DNA of 64,000 bases from Glaciecola sp. KUL10 (GTDB lineage Bacteria; Pseudomonadota; Gammaproteobacteria; Enterobacterales; Alteromonadaceae): contig NZ_BGNG01000001.1 in the NCBI RefSeq assembly GCF_003203515.1, positions 744,001-808,000 on the forward strand. The letters run 5' to 3'. Each line of letters begins with the position of its first letter. Position 1 is the first letter of the stretch. Shown in pieces: positions 1 to 10,943 of this stretch. Both the position numbers and the translations under genes were made by a program. A model generated the notes under the pieces. That model had not been told where the DNA came from and ran no database searches. It saw nothing but the letters and a program-made list of their open reading frames with translations.

Positions 1-1
1 T

Positions 2-1522
2 TTAATATCGGAACCGACCGGCCCAATGACTGTGATTATGGCAGCAGTTGTCACAGCCTTGATCATTGATAACCCTGATAAAGGTATCGCGATGGCATTT
101 ACGGTCGTCATGATTGCAGGTGCAACTCAAATTATATTTGGCCTTCTAAAGTTAGGTAAATACATCACCTTAATGCCTTACAGCGTGATAAGTGGGTTTA
201 TGTCTGGCATCGGTTGTATATTAATTATTATGCAGTTGGCACCCGCATTGGGTTCTCCAGCACCATCAGGTGGCGTTTTAGGCACACTTTCTAATTTAGA
301 TAATATTTTAGCTGCTATCAGTTGGCCTGAACTTTCTATGGCATTAGCAACGCTGGTAATACTTTTCGCAACGCCCAAAAAGTGGAAACGTTTTGTGCCC
401 CCACAGTTAATTGCATTGGTGCTCATTTCAGCATTTTCAATTTGGTTTTTTACTGACGACCCAATTAGAAGAATTGGTGAGATCAACGTCAGCTTACCAA
501 ACATGGTTTTCCCTACATTTACCGAAGCTCAAATCAAAACCATGGTGTTAGATGGCATTGTTTTGGGAATGCTTGGCTGTATAGATTCTATGTTAACCTC
601 AGTGATCGCAGATAACCTAACAAGAAGCGAACACAAATCTGATAAAGAACTGGTCGGTCAAGGTATTGGTAACATAATGTCTGGTTTATTTGGCGGTTTA
701 CCTGGTGCCGGCGCGACAATGGGTACTGTCGTCAATATCCAATCGGGTGCTAGAACAGCATTATCGGGCGTCGTTCGCGTACTGGTGTTAGTGATAGCAA
801 TTTTTGGTGCATCACAGCTGATCTCCATCATTCCAATAGCTGTTCTAGCAGGTATTGCAGTAAAAGTCGGCATCGACATACTTGATTGGAGCTTCATAAA
901 ACGCGCTCATACAGTCTCAAAGCAAACATCCTTGATCATGCTAACCGTTCTTCTGCTGACAGTGTTTGTAGACCTTGTTGTAGCCGTTGGGATTGGAGTA
1001 TTTATTGCTAATATCATCACGATTGAAAAATTGAGTGCCGCACAAGCCAAAAACATTAAAGCAATCAGTGACGTTGATGACAGAATCCCACTGGATACAA
1101 AGCAACGATTATTGCTAAACAAAGCCAATGGTGAAATCTTATTCTTCTATTTAAGTGGTACGATGATTTTTGGTGTTTCCAAAGCAATGTCTCGTGAGCT
1201 AAAAAGTATGAGCTCTCAAAAAGTATTGATCATTGATTTAAGTGATGTTTCATTTTTGGATGACACAATTATTTTATCAATAGAGAACCTGATTAAAGAT
1301 GCTTTGCAACTAGAACGTGAAGTTATAATGGTTGTGAAACAAACAAGTTCAATGCAAAGGCTAACGGAAATGGGCTTTACTGAGCTTATATCACCAACAC
1401 GTTTCATGAAAGATCGTACCCAAGCGCTAGAAGCAGGGGCGAAAATTCTTGCCGACATGAAACAACTTGAATTTGACAATGCGTCTACTAAACGTTATGA
1501 GAACCACACCATTGCAGAATAG
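2..1522 (+). CDS. SulP family inorganic anion transporter with C-terminal STAS domain, 5' end cut off by the window
   Basis: The reading frame is open from base 2, and the residues before the first ATG (base 26) read ISEPTGPMTV, the conserved SulP motif, so the true start lies before the window. The visible part has about ten hydrophobic segments in its first 340 codons. It then has a cytoplasmic STAS domain around residues 370-470, containing the typical DLSDVSFLDD stretch. SulP proteins move sulfate, bicarbonate or other anions with Na+ or H+; the substrate cannot be read from the sequence. The next gene begins 56 bases downstream after an AT-rich stretch with repeated TAAAAAT units. No regulator is adjacent. 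The family is certain; the transported ion is unknown. Confidence 0.9.
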   Translation, partial: LISEPTGPMTVIMAAVVTALIIDNPDKGIAMAFTVVMIAGATQIIFGLLKLGKYITLMPYSVISGFMSGIGCILIIMQLAPALGSPAPSGGVLGTLSNLDNILAAISWPELSMALATLVILFATPKKWKRFVPPQLIALVLISAFSIWFFTDDPIRRIGEINVSLPNMVFPTFTEAQIKTMVLDGIVLGMLGCIDSMLTSVIADNLTRSEHKSDKELVGQGIGNIMSGLFGGLPGAGATMGTVVNIQSGARTALSGVVRVLVLVIAIFGASQLISIIPIAVLAGIAVKVGIDILDWSFIKRAHTVSKQTSLIMLTVLLLTVFVDLVVAVGIGVFIANIITIEKLSAAQAKNIKAISDVDDRIPLDTKQRLLLNKANGEILFFYLSGTMIFGVSKAMSRELKSMSSQKVLIIDLSDVSFLDDTIILSIENLIKDALQLEREVIMVVKQTSSMQRLTEMGFTELISPTRFMKDRTQALEAGAKILADMKQLEFDNASTKRYENHTIAE

Positions 1523-1578
1523 ATAAACCGTGTTGTATGCTAGATAATTAAAAATTAAAAATTAAAAAGAAGAAAAGT

Positions 1579-2493
1579 ATGGCCAAAGGAACCCATCAAT
1601 ATCAAGATGATCCGCGTAATGAGCATATCTTAATCAACATCAATGGTGAGTATTTCGCCAGAGCAGATGCCAAGATATCGGTGTTTGACAGCGGGTTTAT
1701 TTTAGGAGATGGCGTCTGGGAAGGCATCAGACTACATGAAGGTAAACTAGCGTTTATCGAACAACACATGAAACGCCTTTACGACGGTGCAAAAGCGCTA
1801 GACATGCAAATGAATGTCAGCAAAGACGAATTGGTCCAACGCCTTTACGAAACCTGCCGTAAAAACAAAATGCACGATGGTGTTCATATCCGCTTAATGG
1901 TCACACGCGGTATCAAAGCAACACCCTATCAAGACCCTCGTGTCACGATAACACCACCCACCATTGTCATTATTGCTGAGCATAAAAAAGCATTGGGTCT
2001 AGCTGAAGGTGATGGCGTGAGTCTGTTCACCTCTCATGTGCGTCGCGGCTACCCTGATGTTCAAGACCCAAAGCTAAACACACATTCAAAGCTAAACTGC
2101 ATATTTGCTTGTATTCAAGCAGCAAAAGCGCAAGTCGATGAAGCTTTGATGCTCGATCCTCATGGCTTTGTTGCCACTTGCAATTCGACCCACTTTTTTA
2201 TTGTGAAAGGCGACGAAGTATGGACTTCATCTGGTGATTTTTGTTTAGACGGGATTACTAGACGAAACGTGATTGATGTATGTAAAAACAATGGTGTTGC
2301 TGTTTACGAAAAAAACTTCACGCTATCTGATGTATACAGCGCTGATGAAGCGTTTATCACTGGTACGTTTGCAGGCTTAACACCTGTCAAGCAAGTCGAC
2401 GGACGAGTACTCGAAAGCACACGTGTCAGCAGTATGACAAAACATCTTGAGCAATTGTATATCAAGCTTATTGAGCAAGATCACCAATCATGA
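1579..2493 (+). CDS. PLP-dependent class IV aminotransferase (branched-chain/D-amino-acid aminotransferase-like)
   Basis: 304 residues, the usual size of fold-type IV aminotransferases such as IlvE, Dat and PabC. The N-terminal FDSGFILGDGVWEGIR block is typical of the family. The PLP lysine is probably in the LNTHSKLNC segment near residue 175, and the TGTFAGLTPV phosphate-binding loop is near residue 262. Purine-rich AAAGAAGAAAAG before the ATG serves as the ribosome site. The gene overlaps the next one by four bases (ATGA), so the two are translationally coupled. A standard IlvE role in branched-chain synthesis is not supported by the neighbours, since no ilv or leu genes are near. The pairing with a sulfotransferase-like protein suggests a specialised substrate. 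Confidence 0.8.
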   Translation: MAKGTHQYQDDPRNEHILININGEYFARADAKISVFDSGFILGDGVWEGIRLHEGKLAFIEQHMKRLYDGAKALDMQMNVSKDELVQRLYETCRKNKMHDGVHIRLMVTRGIKATPYQDPRVTITPPTIVIIAEHKKALGLAEGDGVSLFTSHVRRGYPDVQDPKLNTHSKLNCIFACIQAAKAQVDEALMLDPHGFVATCNSTHFFIVKGDEVWTSSGDFCLDGITRRNVIDVCKNNGVAVYEKNFTLSDVYSADEAFITGTFAGLTPVKQVDGRVLESTRVSSMTKHLEQLYIKLIEQDHQS

Positions 2494-3209
2494 CGGTTAG
2501 AATCGCGATGTGGTCAGGCCCTCGCAATATATCTACTGCTATGATGCGAAGCTGGGAAAATAGAGCAGATTGCAGTGTCATCGATGAGCCCTTTTATGCA
2601 GCGTATTTAAAACGCACTCAGTTTCGTCACCCGATGTTTGATGAAGTATTAGCATCTCAGCCTAATGATTATCAAACAGTCATAGAGGACTTAACTAAAG
2701 CCTTGGTTGAGACTCCGCTTCAATATCAAAAACATATGACGCATCATATTTTAGAGCATGATGACTTAGCCTGGGCTGCAGATATGAAACACTGCTTTTT
2801 GATCAGAAATCCCGCTTATGTTATCAGTTCCTACACCAATAGCATGGGCCATTGTAGTGTTGATGATATTGGCATTATTAGGCAATACGAGATTTATAAG
2901 CGTTTATCGGATAACTTTTCGAATCCCCTTCCCGTTATTGATACAGAAAAGACACTTAACAATCCTATGCAAACCATAAAAGCATTGTGCGATGTGCTTA
3001 ATATTAAATTTGATAGCGCAATGCTCTCGTGGCCAGCTGGAAAGCGCGATTCAGACGGCGTTTGGGCCGCGCATTGGTATCGCAGTGTTGAGCAGTCTAC
3101 TGGATTTAGTAAGCCGCAGATGCGTGATGTTTCGTTGAATGCAGAGCAACAAGCAGTGTTAGAAGAAGTTTTGCCGTTTTATGAAGCCTTGAAACGGTTT
3201 TGTTTGTGA
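2490..3209 (+). CDS. Sulfotransferase-like P-loop protein coupled to the aminotransferase
   Basis: 239 residues. The N-terminus has MWSGPRNISTAMMRSW, which matches the 5'-phosphosulfate-binding loop of PAPS-dependent sulfotransferases in position and spacing. The FLIRNPAYVISSY segment near residue 105 fits the 3'-phosphate-binding strand and helix (R and S). The start codon overlaps the aminotransferase stop. From memory, plant proteins annotated as branched-chain-aminotransferase-like carry a similar sulfotransferase-like part fused to a class IV aminotransferase. If so, the two-gene arrangement here is the split form of the same functional pair. Which substrate is sulfated, or whether PAPS is used at all, cannot be told. 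A REP-like palindrome and the first large repeat follow. Confidence 0.7.
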   Translation: MTVRIAMWSGPRNISTAMMRSWENRADCSVIDEPFYAAYLKRTQFRHPMFDEVLASQPNDYQTVIEDLTKALVETPLQYQKHMTHHILEHDDLAWAADMKHCFLIRNPAYVISSYTNSMGHCSVDDIGIIRQYEIYKRLSDNFSNPLPVIDTEKTLNNPMQTIKALCDVLNIKFDSAMLSWPAGKRDSDGVWAAHWYRSVEQSTGFSKPQMRDVSLNAEQQAVLEEVLPFYEALKRFCL

Positions 3210-3254
3210 TGTTGATGGGTTTCTTTGTAGGTAAGTTAAGTGAGTTTATCCGTC

Positions 3255-3274
3255 ATTCCTTCGAATGAAGGAAT
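3255..3274. repeat. REP-like short palindrome
   Basis: ATTCCTTC-GAAT-GAAGGAAT is a perfect 8-bp inverted repeat preceded by CGTC. It resembles the CGTCATTCC...GGAAT palindromes scattered through many gammaproteobacterial genomes. It sits 45 bases after the preceding gene stop and could act as a transcript-end stabiliser. Confidence 0.6.
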
Positions 3275-3298
3275 CTCGTCAATCAACAACCATTCAAT

Positions 3299-3532
3299 CA
3301 AACTATCGAGTAAACATTACTAGAGAACATTCAGCGCGCCAGATGAGCCCTATGCATTCATAAAAGCTTCCAACACAGGACGTGTTGGCAGCAGCGGCCA
3401 AGGATGGCGCACAGCGGTTTTATGAATGCATAGGGATTATCTGGCAAAAGCTGAATATTGCTTACGGAGAACGGTAGTTGATGTTTAAAGATTGCTAGAT
3501 TCCAAGGAGGTTCCCGCTGATGCGGGAATGAC
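3299..3532. repeat. Large structured repeat, copy 1
   Basis: It shares most of its length with a second copy at 12943-13173, in the same orientation. The main stem pairs 3338-3366 with 3418-3445 (GCCAGAT..CCCTATGCATTC against GAATGCATAGGG..ATCTGGC), with two mismatches in this copy. An outer ATTCAGC/GCTGAAT stem flanks it, and an inner hairpin CCAACAC-AGGAC-GTGTTGG lies at 3370-3388. The unit ends in a REP-like palindrome (3511-3528). It lies between converging genes. It could be a MITE-like element, a BIME-type composite or a structured RNA or terminator. Confidence 0.75.
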
Positions 3533-3556
3533 GATTCTTCTGTTTTAGCAATTTAA

Positions 3557-5140
3557 CTATCGGCCAGACATATACTCGTCGTATGTGCCTTGGAAATAGT
3601 GTAACTGATTATCCTTTATTTCGATGATTTGATTGGCCAAACTAGACACAAACTCCCTGTCGTGGCTCACCGTAATCAGAGTGCCGTCAAAGTCCTGCAA
3701 GGCTTTATTCAAGGCCTCAATCGCTTCCATATCCATGTGGTTAGTCGGTTCGTCCATGATGATCACGTTGATTTCTTGCATCATCAATTTACCAAATAAC
3801 AGTCGATTCTTTTCACCACCCGAGCAGACCTTTACGTCTTTTTTCACATCATCTGAGCTGAATAACAACTGTCCCAAGATAGCGCGAACTGCCAAGTCAT
3901 CGTGCTTTGGAGTACGCCATTGTGACATCCAATCAAACAGGGTCATCGATTCAGAAAAGTCACTGCTTACATCTTGTGCTAGATATCCTATCGAGGCATT
4001 TTCTGACCACTTTATGATGCCTTGGTTTGCTTGTAACTCACCCACTAAGCAACGTAAAAATGTAGTTTTACCGGCTCCGTTTTCACCGATAACGGCAAGC
4101 TTCGCACCCGCTTCAATTAAAATATCACCGCCGGTAAATAAGGTTTCACCCTCAAAACCATGAGAAACGTCATGTAACTCTAAGGCAAGACGATGTAATT
4201 TTTTATGTTGTTTATAAACTAAATATGGAGACTGACGAGAAGATGGAATGACCTCTTCCAGTTCTATTTTCTCAAGCCTTCTTGCACGTGATGTCGCCTG
4301 TTTCGCTTTAGATGCGTTTGCAGAGAAACGCGCTACGAAACTTTGTAATTCTTGTATTTCTGCTGATTTTTTAGCATTTTCATTGAGCAGTTGTTCTTTT
4401 GCTAATTCAGATGCTGCCATATACGCTTCATAGTTGCCGGTATATAGACGCAGCTCGCCATAGTCTATATCTGCCATGTGAGTGCACACAGAATTCAAAA
4501 AGTGCCTATCGTGTGAAATGATCACCATTGTGCACTTTCGCTGATTTAATACATCTTCAAGCCATTTGATGGTGTAGATGTCCAAGTTGTTGGTAGGCTC
4601 ATCAAGTAACAAAATATCTGGTTGTGAAAATAATGCTTGAGCGATAAGCACACGCAATTTTAAGCCTGGGGGAACTTCCGACATTAAACCGTAGTAATAA
4701 TTCTCGTCGATACCAGTTTCGACTAATAACTCTATCGCCCGCGTTTCAGCCATGTAACCGTCTAGTTCTGCAAACTCCGATTCTAAATCAGCAACGCGCA
4801 TGCCCTCTTCTTCTGACATATTTTCAAGCGCATATATACGGTCTCGCTCTTGTTTGATTTCCCACAACTTTTCGTCACCCATGATGACGGCGTCAACAAC
4901 TGAATATTCTTCAAACGCAAATTGGTTTTGGTTTAGTGTACCTAAGCGCTCACCTGGCGATACAGAGATATTGCCTGCTGAGGGAGCAAGTTCTCCACTC
5001 ATAATTTTCATCAGCGTAGATTTGCCACAACCATTTGCACCAATTAAACCGTAGCGGTTTCCGTTACCAAATTTGGCAGATATGTTTTCAAACAAAGGCT
5101 TAGCGCCAAATTGCATGGTGATGTTTGCGAGCGTAATCAA
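3557..5140 (-). CDS. ybiT: ABC-F family ATPase YbiT
   Basis: 527 residues with two ATP-binding cassettes and no membrane segments, as in ABC-F ribosome-associated translation factors. Walker A GANGCGKS is near residue 36 and GENGAGKT near 350. Signature and Walker B motifs are present ([34 protein letters not shown]), and the PtIM-type linker (about 240-310) is rich in Lys and Gln. The N-terminus aligns closely with E. coli YbiT ([14 protein letters not shown]) at the same distance from residue 1. The start is therefore a TTG codon with AGGA about ten bases upstream. ABC-F proteins relieve stalled ribosomes; the specific role of YbiT is less settled. It is transcribed away from greA across a 355-base gap. 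Confidence 0.93.
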   Translation of the reverse strand: MITLANITMQFGAKPLFENISAKFGNGNRYGLIGANGCGKSTLMKIMSGELAPSAGNISVSPGERLGTLNQNQFAFEEYSVVDAVIMGDEKLWEIKQERDRIYALENMSEEEGMRVADLESEFAELDGYMAETRAIELLVETGIDENYYYGLMSEVPPGLKLRVLIAQALFSQPDILLLDEPTNNLDIYTIKWLEDVLNQRKCTMVIISHDRHFLNSVCTHMADIDYGELRLYTGNYEAYMAASELAKEQLLNENAKKSAEIQELQSFVARFSANASKAKQATSRARRLEKIELEEVIPSSRQSPYLVYKQHKKLHRLALELHDVSHGFEGETLFTGGDILIEAGAKLAVIGENGAGKTTFLRCLVGELQANQGIIKWSENASIGYLAQDVSSDFSESMTLFDWMSQWRTPKHDDLAVRAILGQLLFSSDDVKKDVKVCSGGEKNRLLFGKLMMQEINVIIMDEPTNHMDMEAIEALNKALQDFDGTLITVSHDREFVSSLANQIIEIKDNQLHYFQGTYDEYMSGR

Positions 5141-5495
5141 AAGGGGAATGTCCTGTAGTCAATCTGTTGAATCGTAGAAGTTCAAATTACGATTAGTTGT
5201 TCGTGTTTTGAGCGCGCGACTGTACAGCAAACTGAAGAAATTTCAAGGTTTGAATCTTAATCTATCGGGATGTATTGCTTAGGGAGGTTTTAATTATGTA
5301 GATTAACGACAAAAGTAAACTAAGTTATTTCTCGTAATGACGAAAATTAAGCTTAATCTGCTTTATAAAAATAAAATTTGAATACCCTGTTTAGAACGAC
5401 TATTGACGCGCTAAACAGGGTAAAATTATATAGTAGTATTTTGTGCTTTCGAGGATGTTACGCTTTAAATTTAGCAAATGATTAATAATTACCCT
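5141..5495. other. Gap between greA and ybiT
   Basis: No credible gene. It holds the likely promoter and ribosome site of ybiT near its low-coordinate end and a 12-bp inverted repeat (listed separately) 70 to 115 bases past the greA stop. The rest is AT-rich with no motif I recognise. Confidence 0.5.
5383..5422 (-). terminator. Inverted repeat downstream of greA, possible terminator
   Basis: Perfect 12-bp arms TACCCTGTTTAG and CTAAACAGGGTA with a 16-base loop. Read on the minus strand, the hairpin is followed by TTCAAATTTTAT, only a loose U-tract. The position after greA suits a terminator, but an operator is also possible. Confidence 0.4.
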
Positions 5496-5972
5496 CTAGA
5501 TATACTGTACTTCAATAATTTCAAACTCCACCACACCAGAAGGCGTTTGAATATTTGCGACGTCATCTAAAGACTTACCAATCAAACCGCGCGCGATAGG
5601 TGAATTAACCGAGATTAAACCACTTTTAATGTCAGCCTCATCATCGCCAACAATTTTATAGGTGATCTCTTCTTCAGTATCTGCATTGATCACGGTAACC
5701 GTTGTTCCAAATATCACTTTGCCGGTATTTTCCATCTTAGTAACATCAATTATTTGAGCATTTGAAAGCTTGCCTTCGATATCTTGGATACGACCTTCAC
5801 AAAAACTTTGTTGTTCTCTGGCTGCGTGATATTCGGCGTTTTCTTTTAGGTCACCATGCTCTCTAGCTTCAGCAATGGCATTGACAATTTGTGGGCGTTT
5901 TACGCTTTTAAGTTCTTTTAGTTCTGCTCGCAGGCTTTCTGCACCCGCAGCTGTCATTGGGTATTTACTCAT
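5496..5972 (-). CDS. greA: Transcription elongation factor GreA
   Basis: 158 residues, the exact GreA length. The N-terminal coiled-coil region (about 1-75) carries the acidic tip residues typical of GreA ([20 protein letters not shown], around residues 36-55). A C-terminal FKBP-like globular domain follows, with [10 protein letters not shown] near residue 125. GreA enters the RNA polymerase secondary channel and stimulates cleavage of backtracked RNA. The gene lies downstream of carB but is separated from it by 258 bases containing a strong terminator, so it probably has its own promoter. The carAB-greA order is common in gammaproteobacteria. Confidence 0.97.
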   Translation of the reverse strand: MSKYPMTAAGAESLRAELKELKSVKRPQIVNAIAEAREHGDLKENAEYHAAREQQSFCEGRIQDIEGKLSNAQIIDVTKMENTGKVIFGTTVTVINADTEEEITYKIVGDDEADIKSGLISVNSPIARGLIGKSLDDVANIQTPSGVVEFEIIEVQYI

Positions 5973-6111
5973 TGATTGTTCTCTAAGTTATTTTTATTAA
6001 TCACCGAACTCAAACAACTTTTCACATAGCTGTATTGATTAGCACTTTACGGGGGTTCCACCAAATAAATAATCAGTATTTCGTGAGTGTTGTTCAGTAT
6101 CAGTAAAGACA

Positions 6112-6137
6112 AAAAGTGCGCCAAACAGCGCACTTTT
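6112..6137 (-). terminator. Rho-independent terminator after carB
   Basis: A perfect 10-bp stem, AAAAGTGCGC with GCGCACTTTT, closes a six-base loop. T-rich tracts flank it on both strands (minus-strand readout TTTTTGTC). It lies about 95 bases past the carB stop and ends the carAB transcript before greA. Confidence 0.85.
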
Positions 6138-6230
6138 ATTTTTTTAATGTTCGAAGTATATAACAATTGTCGATGATGACAAACTTGTTACAACGTTATC
6201 AACTATATGAAAGTTTTACCTTAAGCATTG

Positions 6231-9200
6231 TTATGCATTAATTCGCTTATGTAAATCTTGCACAGATGTCACGTTGACTTTGGCGTCAGCCTCTTTCGCT
6301 CGGATAGTAGCAAATGCAGCGTTAAGGGTTGTTGTATAAGCTACCTTGTTAAGCAAAGCCTCGCGACGAATATACACTGAATCCGTAATAGCTTGACGAC
6401 CTTCGGTTGTATTCACAACATAAGAGTATTCGCCATTTTTGATTGCATCTACAATGTTGGGGCGCCCCTCAGACAACTTATTGACGACGCTACACGCTAC
6501 GCCATTATCATTTAGGAAGCTTGATGTGCCGCTAGTTGCCTCAAGCGTGAAGCCTTTTTCGATCATTTCTTTCGCAAGCTCCACCAATCGGGCTTTATCA
6601 TTATTGCGCACTGACAGCAGTACCTTACCTTTAACAGGCAGTGGAGCTGATGCGCCAAGGTTGGCTTTTGCATAGGCTTCGTTAAAGCCGTCACCCACAC
6701 CCATCACTTCACCTGTTGAACGCATTTCTGGCCCTAAAAGTGGGTCAACACCTTGGAACTTAGCAAACGGAAGCACCACTTCTTTTACTGAGAAGAAAGG
6801 TGGTATTACTTCTTTCGTGAAGCCTTGCTCAGCTAAGCTCGTGTCCGCCATCACGCGTGCAGCTATTTTCGCGAGCGCAACGCCAGTCGCTTTAGAAACA
6901 AAAGGTACGGTTCTCGCGGCTCTTGGATTGACTTCGATAAGATAAACTTCACCGTCTTTAATCGCAAACTGAGTGTTCATCAAGCCAATTACACCTAGCT
7001 CTAAGGCCATATCTCTAACTTGCTTGCGCATCACGTCTTGAATATCGCTAGGAAGTGAATATGGCGGTAAACTGCACGCAGAGTCACCAGAGTGAACACC
7101 TGCTTGCTCGATATGCTCCATAATGCCACCGATAACAACATCTGTACCGTCACAAATTGCGTCGATATCTACTTCAATCGCATCGTCCAAGAAGCGATCT
7201 AATAGCACTGGCGAGTCATTCGAGACTTTTACCGCTTCGTTTAGGTAGCGTGTTAAGTCTTTAATGTCATATACGATTTCCATCGCGCGCCCGCCTAAAA
7301 CATATGAAGGGCGAACAACTAACGGGAAACCAATCTCTTCTGCACGCTCTAAGGCTTCTTGCATGTTGCTAACCGTCGCGTTAGCAGGCTGTTTAAGGCC
7401 TAACTTATTGACCATTTGCTGGAAGCGCTCTCTGTCTTCAGCACGATCAATTGCGTCGGGCGAGGTACCGATAATCGGTACACCGTTTTCTTTCAATGCT
7501 CTTGCCAATTTAAGCGGTGTTTGACCACCATATTGAACAATCACGCCTTTAGGTTGCTCAACACGCACGATTTCAAGCACGTCTTCTAGTGTGACTGGCT
7601 CAAAATACAAGCGGTCCGAAGTATCATAGTCGGTAGAAACCGTTTCAGGGTTACAGTTAACCATGATGGTTTCGTAGCCATCATCGCGCATTGCTAATGC
7701 CGCGTGAACACAGCAATAATCAAATTCAATGCCTTGACCGATACGGTTTGGACCACCACCAATCACCATAATTTTATCTTTATCTGACGCTTGAGCTTCA
7801 CACTCTTCGTCATAGCTTGAATACATATAGGCCGTTGACGTTGAAAATTCTGCCGCACAGGTATCTACACGCTTATAAACCGGTAATACATTGAATTTGC
7901 TGCGCACATCGCGCACATCGCTTTCGGCAACGTTTGTGAGTTCCGCAATTCGCGCATCAGCAAAGCCTTTACGCTTAAGCGTACGCATGAGGTTTGCATC
8001 AATTTCAGATAGACCAAGACGAGTAATCAAAGCTTCTAGTTGAACAATCTCTTCTAGTTGAACCAAATACCATGGATCAATATTTGTTAGCGCGAAAATC
8101 TCATCAACGCTCATGCCTAATCTAAACGCATCACCGATGTACCATATACGCTCGGCACCGGGCTCACGCAGTTCGTAAACAATTTTATTTTTTGCTTCTG
8201 GGTCGTCCAAATCAACGATTGGATCTAGGCCATTAACGCCGACTTCTAAGCCGCGCAATGCTTTTTGTAATGATTCTTGTTGGTTACGACCAATTGCCAT
8301 TACTTCACCTACAGACTTCATTTGAGTCGTTAAGCGATCATTTGAACCCGCAAACTTTTCAAAGTTAAAGCGAGGTATTTTGGTGACAACATAATCGATA
8401 GCAGGCTCGAACGATGCTGGCGTTAATCCACCCGTGATATCGTTAGCCAGTTCATCTAAGGTAAATCCAATGGCCAGTTTCGCTGCAATTTTAGCAATCG
8501 GGAAACCGGTCGCTTTTGATGCAAGCGCTGATGAACGAGACACGCGAGGGTTCATCTCGATAATCACCATACGGCCTGTTTTAGGGTCGATACCAAACTG
8601 AACGTTAGAACCGCCTGTTTCAACACCAATTTCGCGCAATACAGCCATTGCTGCATTTCGCATAATTTGAAATTCTTTATCTGTCAGTGTTTGTGCCGGC
8701 GCGACGGTAATTGAATCACCCGTGTGCACGCCCATCGGGTCGAAGTTTTCAATGGTACATACAATAATGCAATTATCAGCTTTATCACGTACCACCTCCA
8801 TTTCATATTCTTTCCAACCGATAAGTGATTCGTCGATAAGCAGTTCTGAAGTTGGCGACAAATCAAGGCCGCGCGTACAAATTTCATTAAATTCATCTTT
8901 GTTATACGCAATACCACCGCCCGTGCCACCCATGGTAAACGAAGGGCGAATAATGCAAGGGAAACCAATACGCGTCAGCACGTCATGGGCTTCTTCAAGC
9001 GTATGCGCAATTTCAGCGCGCGGGCACTCAAGACCAATTGACTTCATTGCTTTGTCAAAGCGCTCGCGGTCTTCCGCTTTATCGATTGCATCAGCAGTTG
9101 CACCAATCAATTCAACATTGAATTCTTTTAGTACACCGTATTTATTTAAATCTAAGGCACAGTTAAGTGCGGTCTGACCACCCATGGTCGGTAAAACCGC

Positions 9201-9452
9201 GTCTGGCTTTTCTTTTGCGATAATATTGCGAACGACTTCCCAATGAATTGGCTCGATGTATGTTGCGTCGGCCATTTCTGGATCAGTCATAATCGTTGCT
9301 GGATTAGAGTTAACTAAGATAACTCTGTAGCCTTCTTCGCGCAGTGCTTTACAAGCTTGTGCGCCAGAGTAGTCAAATTCGCAGGCTTGACCAATAACAA
9401 TAGGGCCAGCGCCAAGAATAAGAATGCTCTTGATGTCGGTACGTTTTGGCAT
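6231..9452 (-). CDS. carB: Carbamoyl-phosphate synthase large subunit
   Basis: 1073 residues, full length for CarB (E. coli 1073). Two homologous ATP-grasp halves are visible: one starts at the N-terminus ([20 protein letters not shown]), the other near residue 555 ([19 protein letters not shown]). A C-terminal MGS-like allosteric domain (about 935-1073) binds UMP/IMP and ornithine in E. coli. With CarA it makes carbamoyl phosphate from glutamine-derived ammonia, bicarbonate and two ATP for arginine and pyrimidine synthesis. It starts 11 bases after the carA stop, so the two form an operon. No truncation or frameshift is seen. Confidence 0.98.
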   Translation of the reverse strand: MPKRTDIKSILILGAGPIVIGQACEFDYSGAQACKALREEGYRVILVNSNPATIMTDPEMADATYIEPIHWEVVRNIIAKEKPDAVLPTMGGQTALNCALDLNKYGVLKEFNVELIGATADAIDKAEDRERFDKAMKSIGLECPRAEIAHTLEEAHDVLTRIGFPCIIRPSFTMGGTGGGIAYNKDEFNEICTRGLDLSPTSELLIDESLIGWKEYEMEVVRDKADNCIIVCTIENFDPMGVHTGDSITVAPAQTLTDKEFQIMRNAAMAVLREIGVETGGSNVQFGIDPKTGRMVIIEMNPRVSRSSALASKATGFPIAKIAAKLAIGFTLDELANDITGGLTPASFEPAIDYVVTKIPRFNFEKFAGSNDRLTTQMKSVGEVMAIGRNQQESLQKALRGLEVGVNGLDPIVDLDDPEAKNKIVYELREPGAERIWYIGDAFRLGMSVDEIFALTNIDPWYLVQLEEIVQLEALITRLGLSEIDANLMRTLKRKGFADARIAELTNVAESDVRDVRSKFNVLPVYKRVDTCAAEFSTSTAYMYSSYDEECEAQASDKDKIMVIGGGPNRIGQGIEFDYCCVHAALAMRDDGYETIMVNCNPETVSTDYDTSDRLYFEPVTLEDVLEIVRVEQPKGVIVQYGGQTPLKLARALKENGVPIIGTSPDAIDRAEDRERFQQMVNKLGLKQPANATVSNMQEALERAEEIGFPLVVRPSYVLGGRAMEIVYDIKDLTRYLNEAVKVSNDSPVLLDRFLDDAIEVDIDAICDGTDVVIGGIMEHIEQAGVHSGDSACSLPPYSLPSDIQDVMRKQVRDMALELGVIGLMNTQFAIKDGEVYLIEVNPRAARTVPFVSKATGVALAKIAARVMADTSLAEQGFTKEVIPPFFSVKEVVLPFAKFQGVDPLLGPEMRSTGEVMGVGDGFNEAYAKANLGASAPLPVKGKVLLSVRNNDKARLVELAKEMIEKGFTLEATSGTSSFLNDNGVACSVVNKLSEGRPNIVDAIKNGEYSYVVNTTEGRQAITDSVYIRREALLNKVAYTTTLNAAFATIRAKEADAKVNVTSVQDLHKRINA

Positions 9453-9463
9453 ATCGGTGTTTC

Positions 9464-10597
9464 CTATTGTTTAGCTTGTTTAATAAGTTCGATAAATTTA
9501 TCGAACAAAGGGGCCGCATCATGTGGGCCAGGACTCGCTTCAGGGTGTCCTTGAAAACTGAACGCGGGTTTGTCAGTGCGCTCAATACCTTGCAATGACT
9601 TATCGAACAGCGATACGTGCGTCACTTTAAGGTTGTCTGGTAATGAAGTTTCATCGACTGCAAAACCATGGTTTTGGCTGGTAATCATAACCACATCTCT
9701 ATCCAGATCTTTGACAGGATGGTTGGCGCCGTGATGGCCAAATTTCATTTTCACAGTGTTTGCACCGCTTGCAAGGGCTAATAACTGGTGACCAAGACAA
9801 ATGCCAAAGATTGGAATCGATTTTTCTAAAAAGACTTTAATTGCTTCAATCGCATAGGTACATGGCTCTGGGTCACCTGGGCCATTAGAGAGAAAAATAC
9901 CGTCTGGATTCATTGCTAACACATCTTCAGCCGGTGTTTGTGCAGGCACAAGTGTTAGCTTGCAACCACGATCAACTAACATGCGTAGAATATTGTGCTT
10001 GGCGCCAAAGTCATAAGCGACAACATGAAACGGCAAGTCTTGTTTGTTTTCATCATAGCCACTGCTTAGTGCCCAAGAACCGTCATTCCAAGTTTTCTGT
10101 TCTTTAATTGAGACAACTTTTGCTAGGTCCATACCTTTCAGGCCCGGAAATTCGCGCGTTTTTTCGACCGCGTCATAAACCTCTACATCATCACCTGCGA
10201 TAATACAGCCGTTTTGCGCACCTTTATCGCGCAAGATTCGAGTCAAGCGTCTTGTATCGATATCGGCGATGGCAACTATATTTTTTTCGGTGAGGTATTG
10301 AGAGAGGGTTTGTTGATTTCTGAAGTTACTGGCAATAAGTGGAAGGTCTCTGATGACCAATCCTTTAGCCCATATGGTGTCGGATTCTTTATCTTCATCA
10401 TTGGTTCCTGTATTACCAATATGAGGATATGTGAGGGTAATTATCTGCTGAGCATATGAAGGATCTGTTAAGATTTCTTGATAGCCAGTCATAGATGTAT
10501 TAAAAACGACTTCACCAACGCTAGCACCTGCAGCGCCGATAGATGTGCCTTTGAAAACTGAACCGTCTTCTAGCACTAATAGGGCGGAAATAGCCAA
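9464..10597 (-). CDS. carA: Carbamoyl-phosphate synthase small (glutaminase) subunit
   Basis: 377 residues. The N-terminal CPSase_sm domain is about 1-150. The C-terminal class I glutamine amidotransferase domain has the nucleophile Cys in FGICLGHQ near residue 268, and the His/Glu pair in [11 protein letters not shown] near 352. It hydrolyses glutamine and channels ammonia to CarB. The start codon is TTG, preceded by a strong GGAGG five bases upstream. The N-terminus ([10 protein letters not shown]) lines up with E. coli CarA, whose gene, as I recall, also starts with TTG. First gene of the carAB operon. Confidence 0.97.
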   Translation of the reverse strand: MAISALLVLEDGSVFKGTSIGAAGASVGEVVFNTSMTGYQEILTDPSYAQQIITLTYPHIGNTGTNDEDKESDTIWAKGLVIRDLPLIASNFRNQQTLSQYLTEKNIVAIADIDTRRLTRILRDKGAQNGCIIAGDDVEVYDAVEKTREFPGLKGMDLAKVVSIKEQKTWNDGSWALSSGYDENKQDLPFHVVAYDFGAKHNILRMLVDRGCKLTLVPAQTPAEDVLAMNPDGIFLSNGPGDPEPCTYAIEAIKVFLEKSIPIFGICLGHQLLALASGANTVKMKFGHHGANHPVKDLDRDVVMITSQNHGFAVDETSLPDNLKVTHVSLFDKSLQGIERTDKPAFSFQGHPEASPGPHDAAPLFDKFIELIKQAKQ

Positions 10598-10943
10598 GTC
10601 AACCTCCGAAAATTAAGGATAACTAGGGAAATTCAAGCGAAACGCCTAAACTTCCGAAAAACACGATATTTTTAGCCTACAATCAAAAATATCGAGATGT
10701 CTTCGCTGAATATCACATTATTTTATCCAATCACCGACAAAGCGTTTAAAAGGCATTGCACCACACTTTTATTGCCGTTCAACCAGTAAAATTGCAAACA
10801 TTTGGCAAATTCCGCAAAGTATATATTAACTAAGCAACGAGGTCTATTTCTTTCTTATTTTAATTAACTAAACCAGTGAAAATAGCCTCTTAAGGCAAAA
10901 AACCAATTGAAATGGCTAAAATAAGCAAGTTTATATATCAACC
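10598..10943. other. carA leader and dapB-carA gap
   Basis: No gene. The stretch carries the carAB promoter region. A sequence at 10792-10807 (TTGCAAACATTTGGCA) loosely resembles a PurR operator, and E. coli carAB is partly PurR-controlled; the match is too weak to call. No ArgR box or attenuator was recognised, and no strong terminator follows dapB. Confidence 0.35.

Larger units (their letters stand above)
3210..3556. other. Convergent intergenic region filled by repeat elements
   Basis: This lies between the 3' ends of the sulfotransferase-like gene and ybiT. It contains a short REP-like palindrome, then the large hairpin repeat, then a second REP-like palindrome (TTCCCGCTGATGCGGGAA, 3511-3528). 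No credible coding sequence is present. Confidence 0.7.

Noticed and set aside
3299-3532. Integron attC site
   Set aside because: A long imperfect palindrome suggested attC, but the RYYYAAC/GTTRRRY ends, an integrase and cassette genes are missing, and a second copy with the same core lies between unrelated genes.
8722-9177. 151-codon frame opposite carB
   Set aside because: Shadow of a highly conserved coding sequence; the carB frame explains all bases and no family match or ribosome site is seen.
10792-10807. PurR-like sequence before carA
   Set aside because: Only about two thirds of the consensus positions match and the right arm is broken, so it cannot be called an operator.
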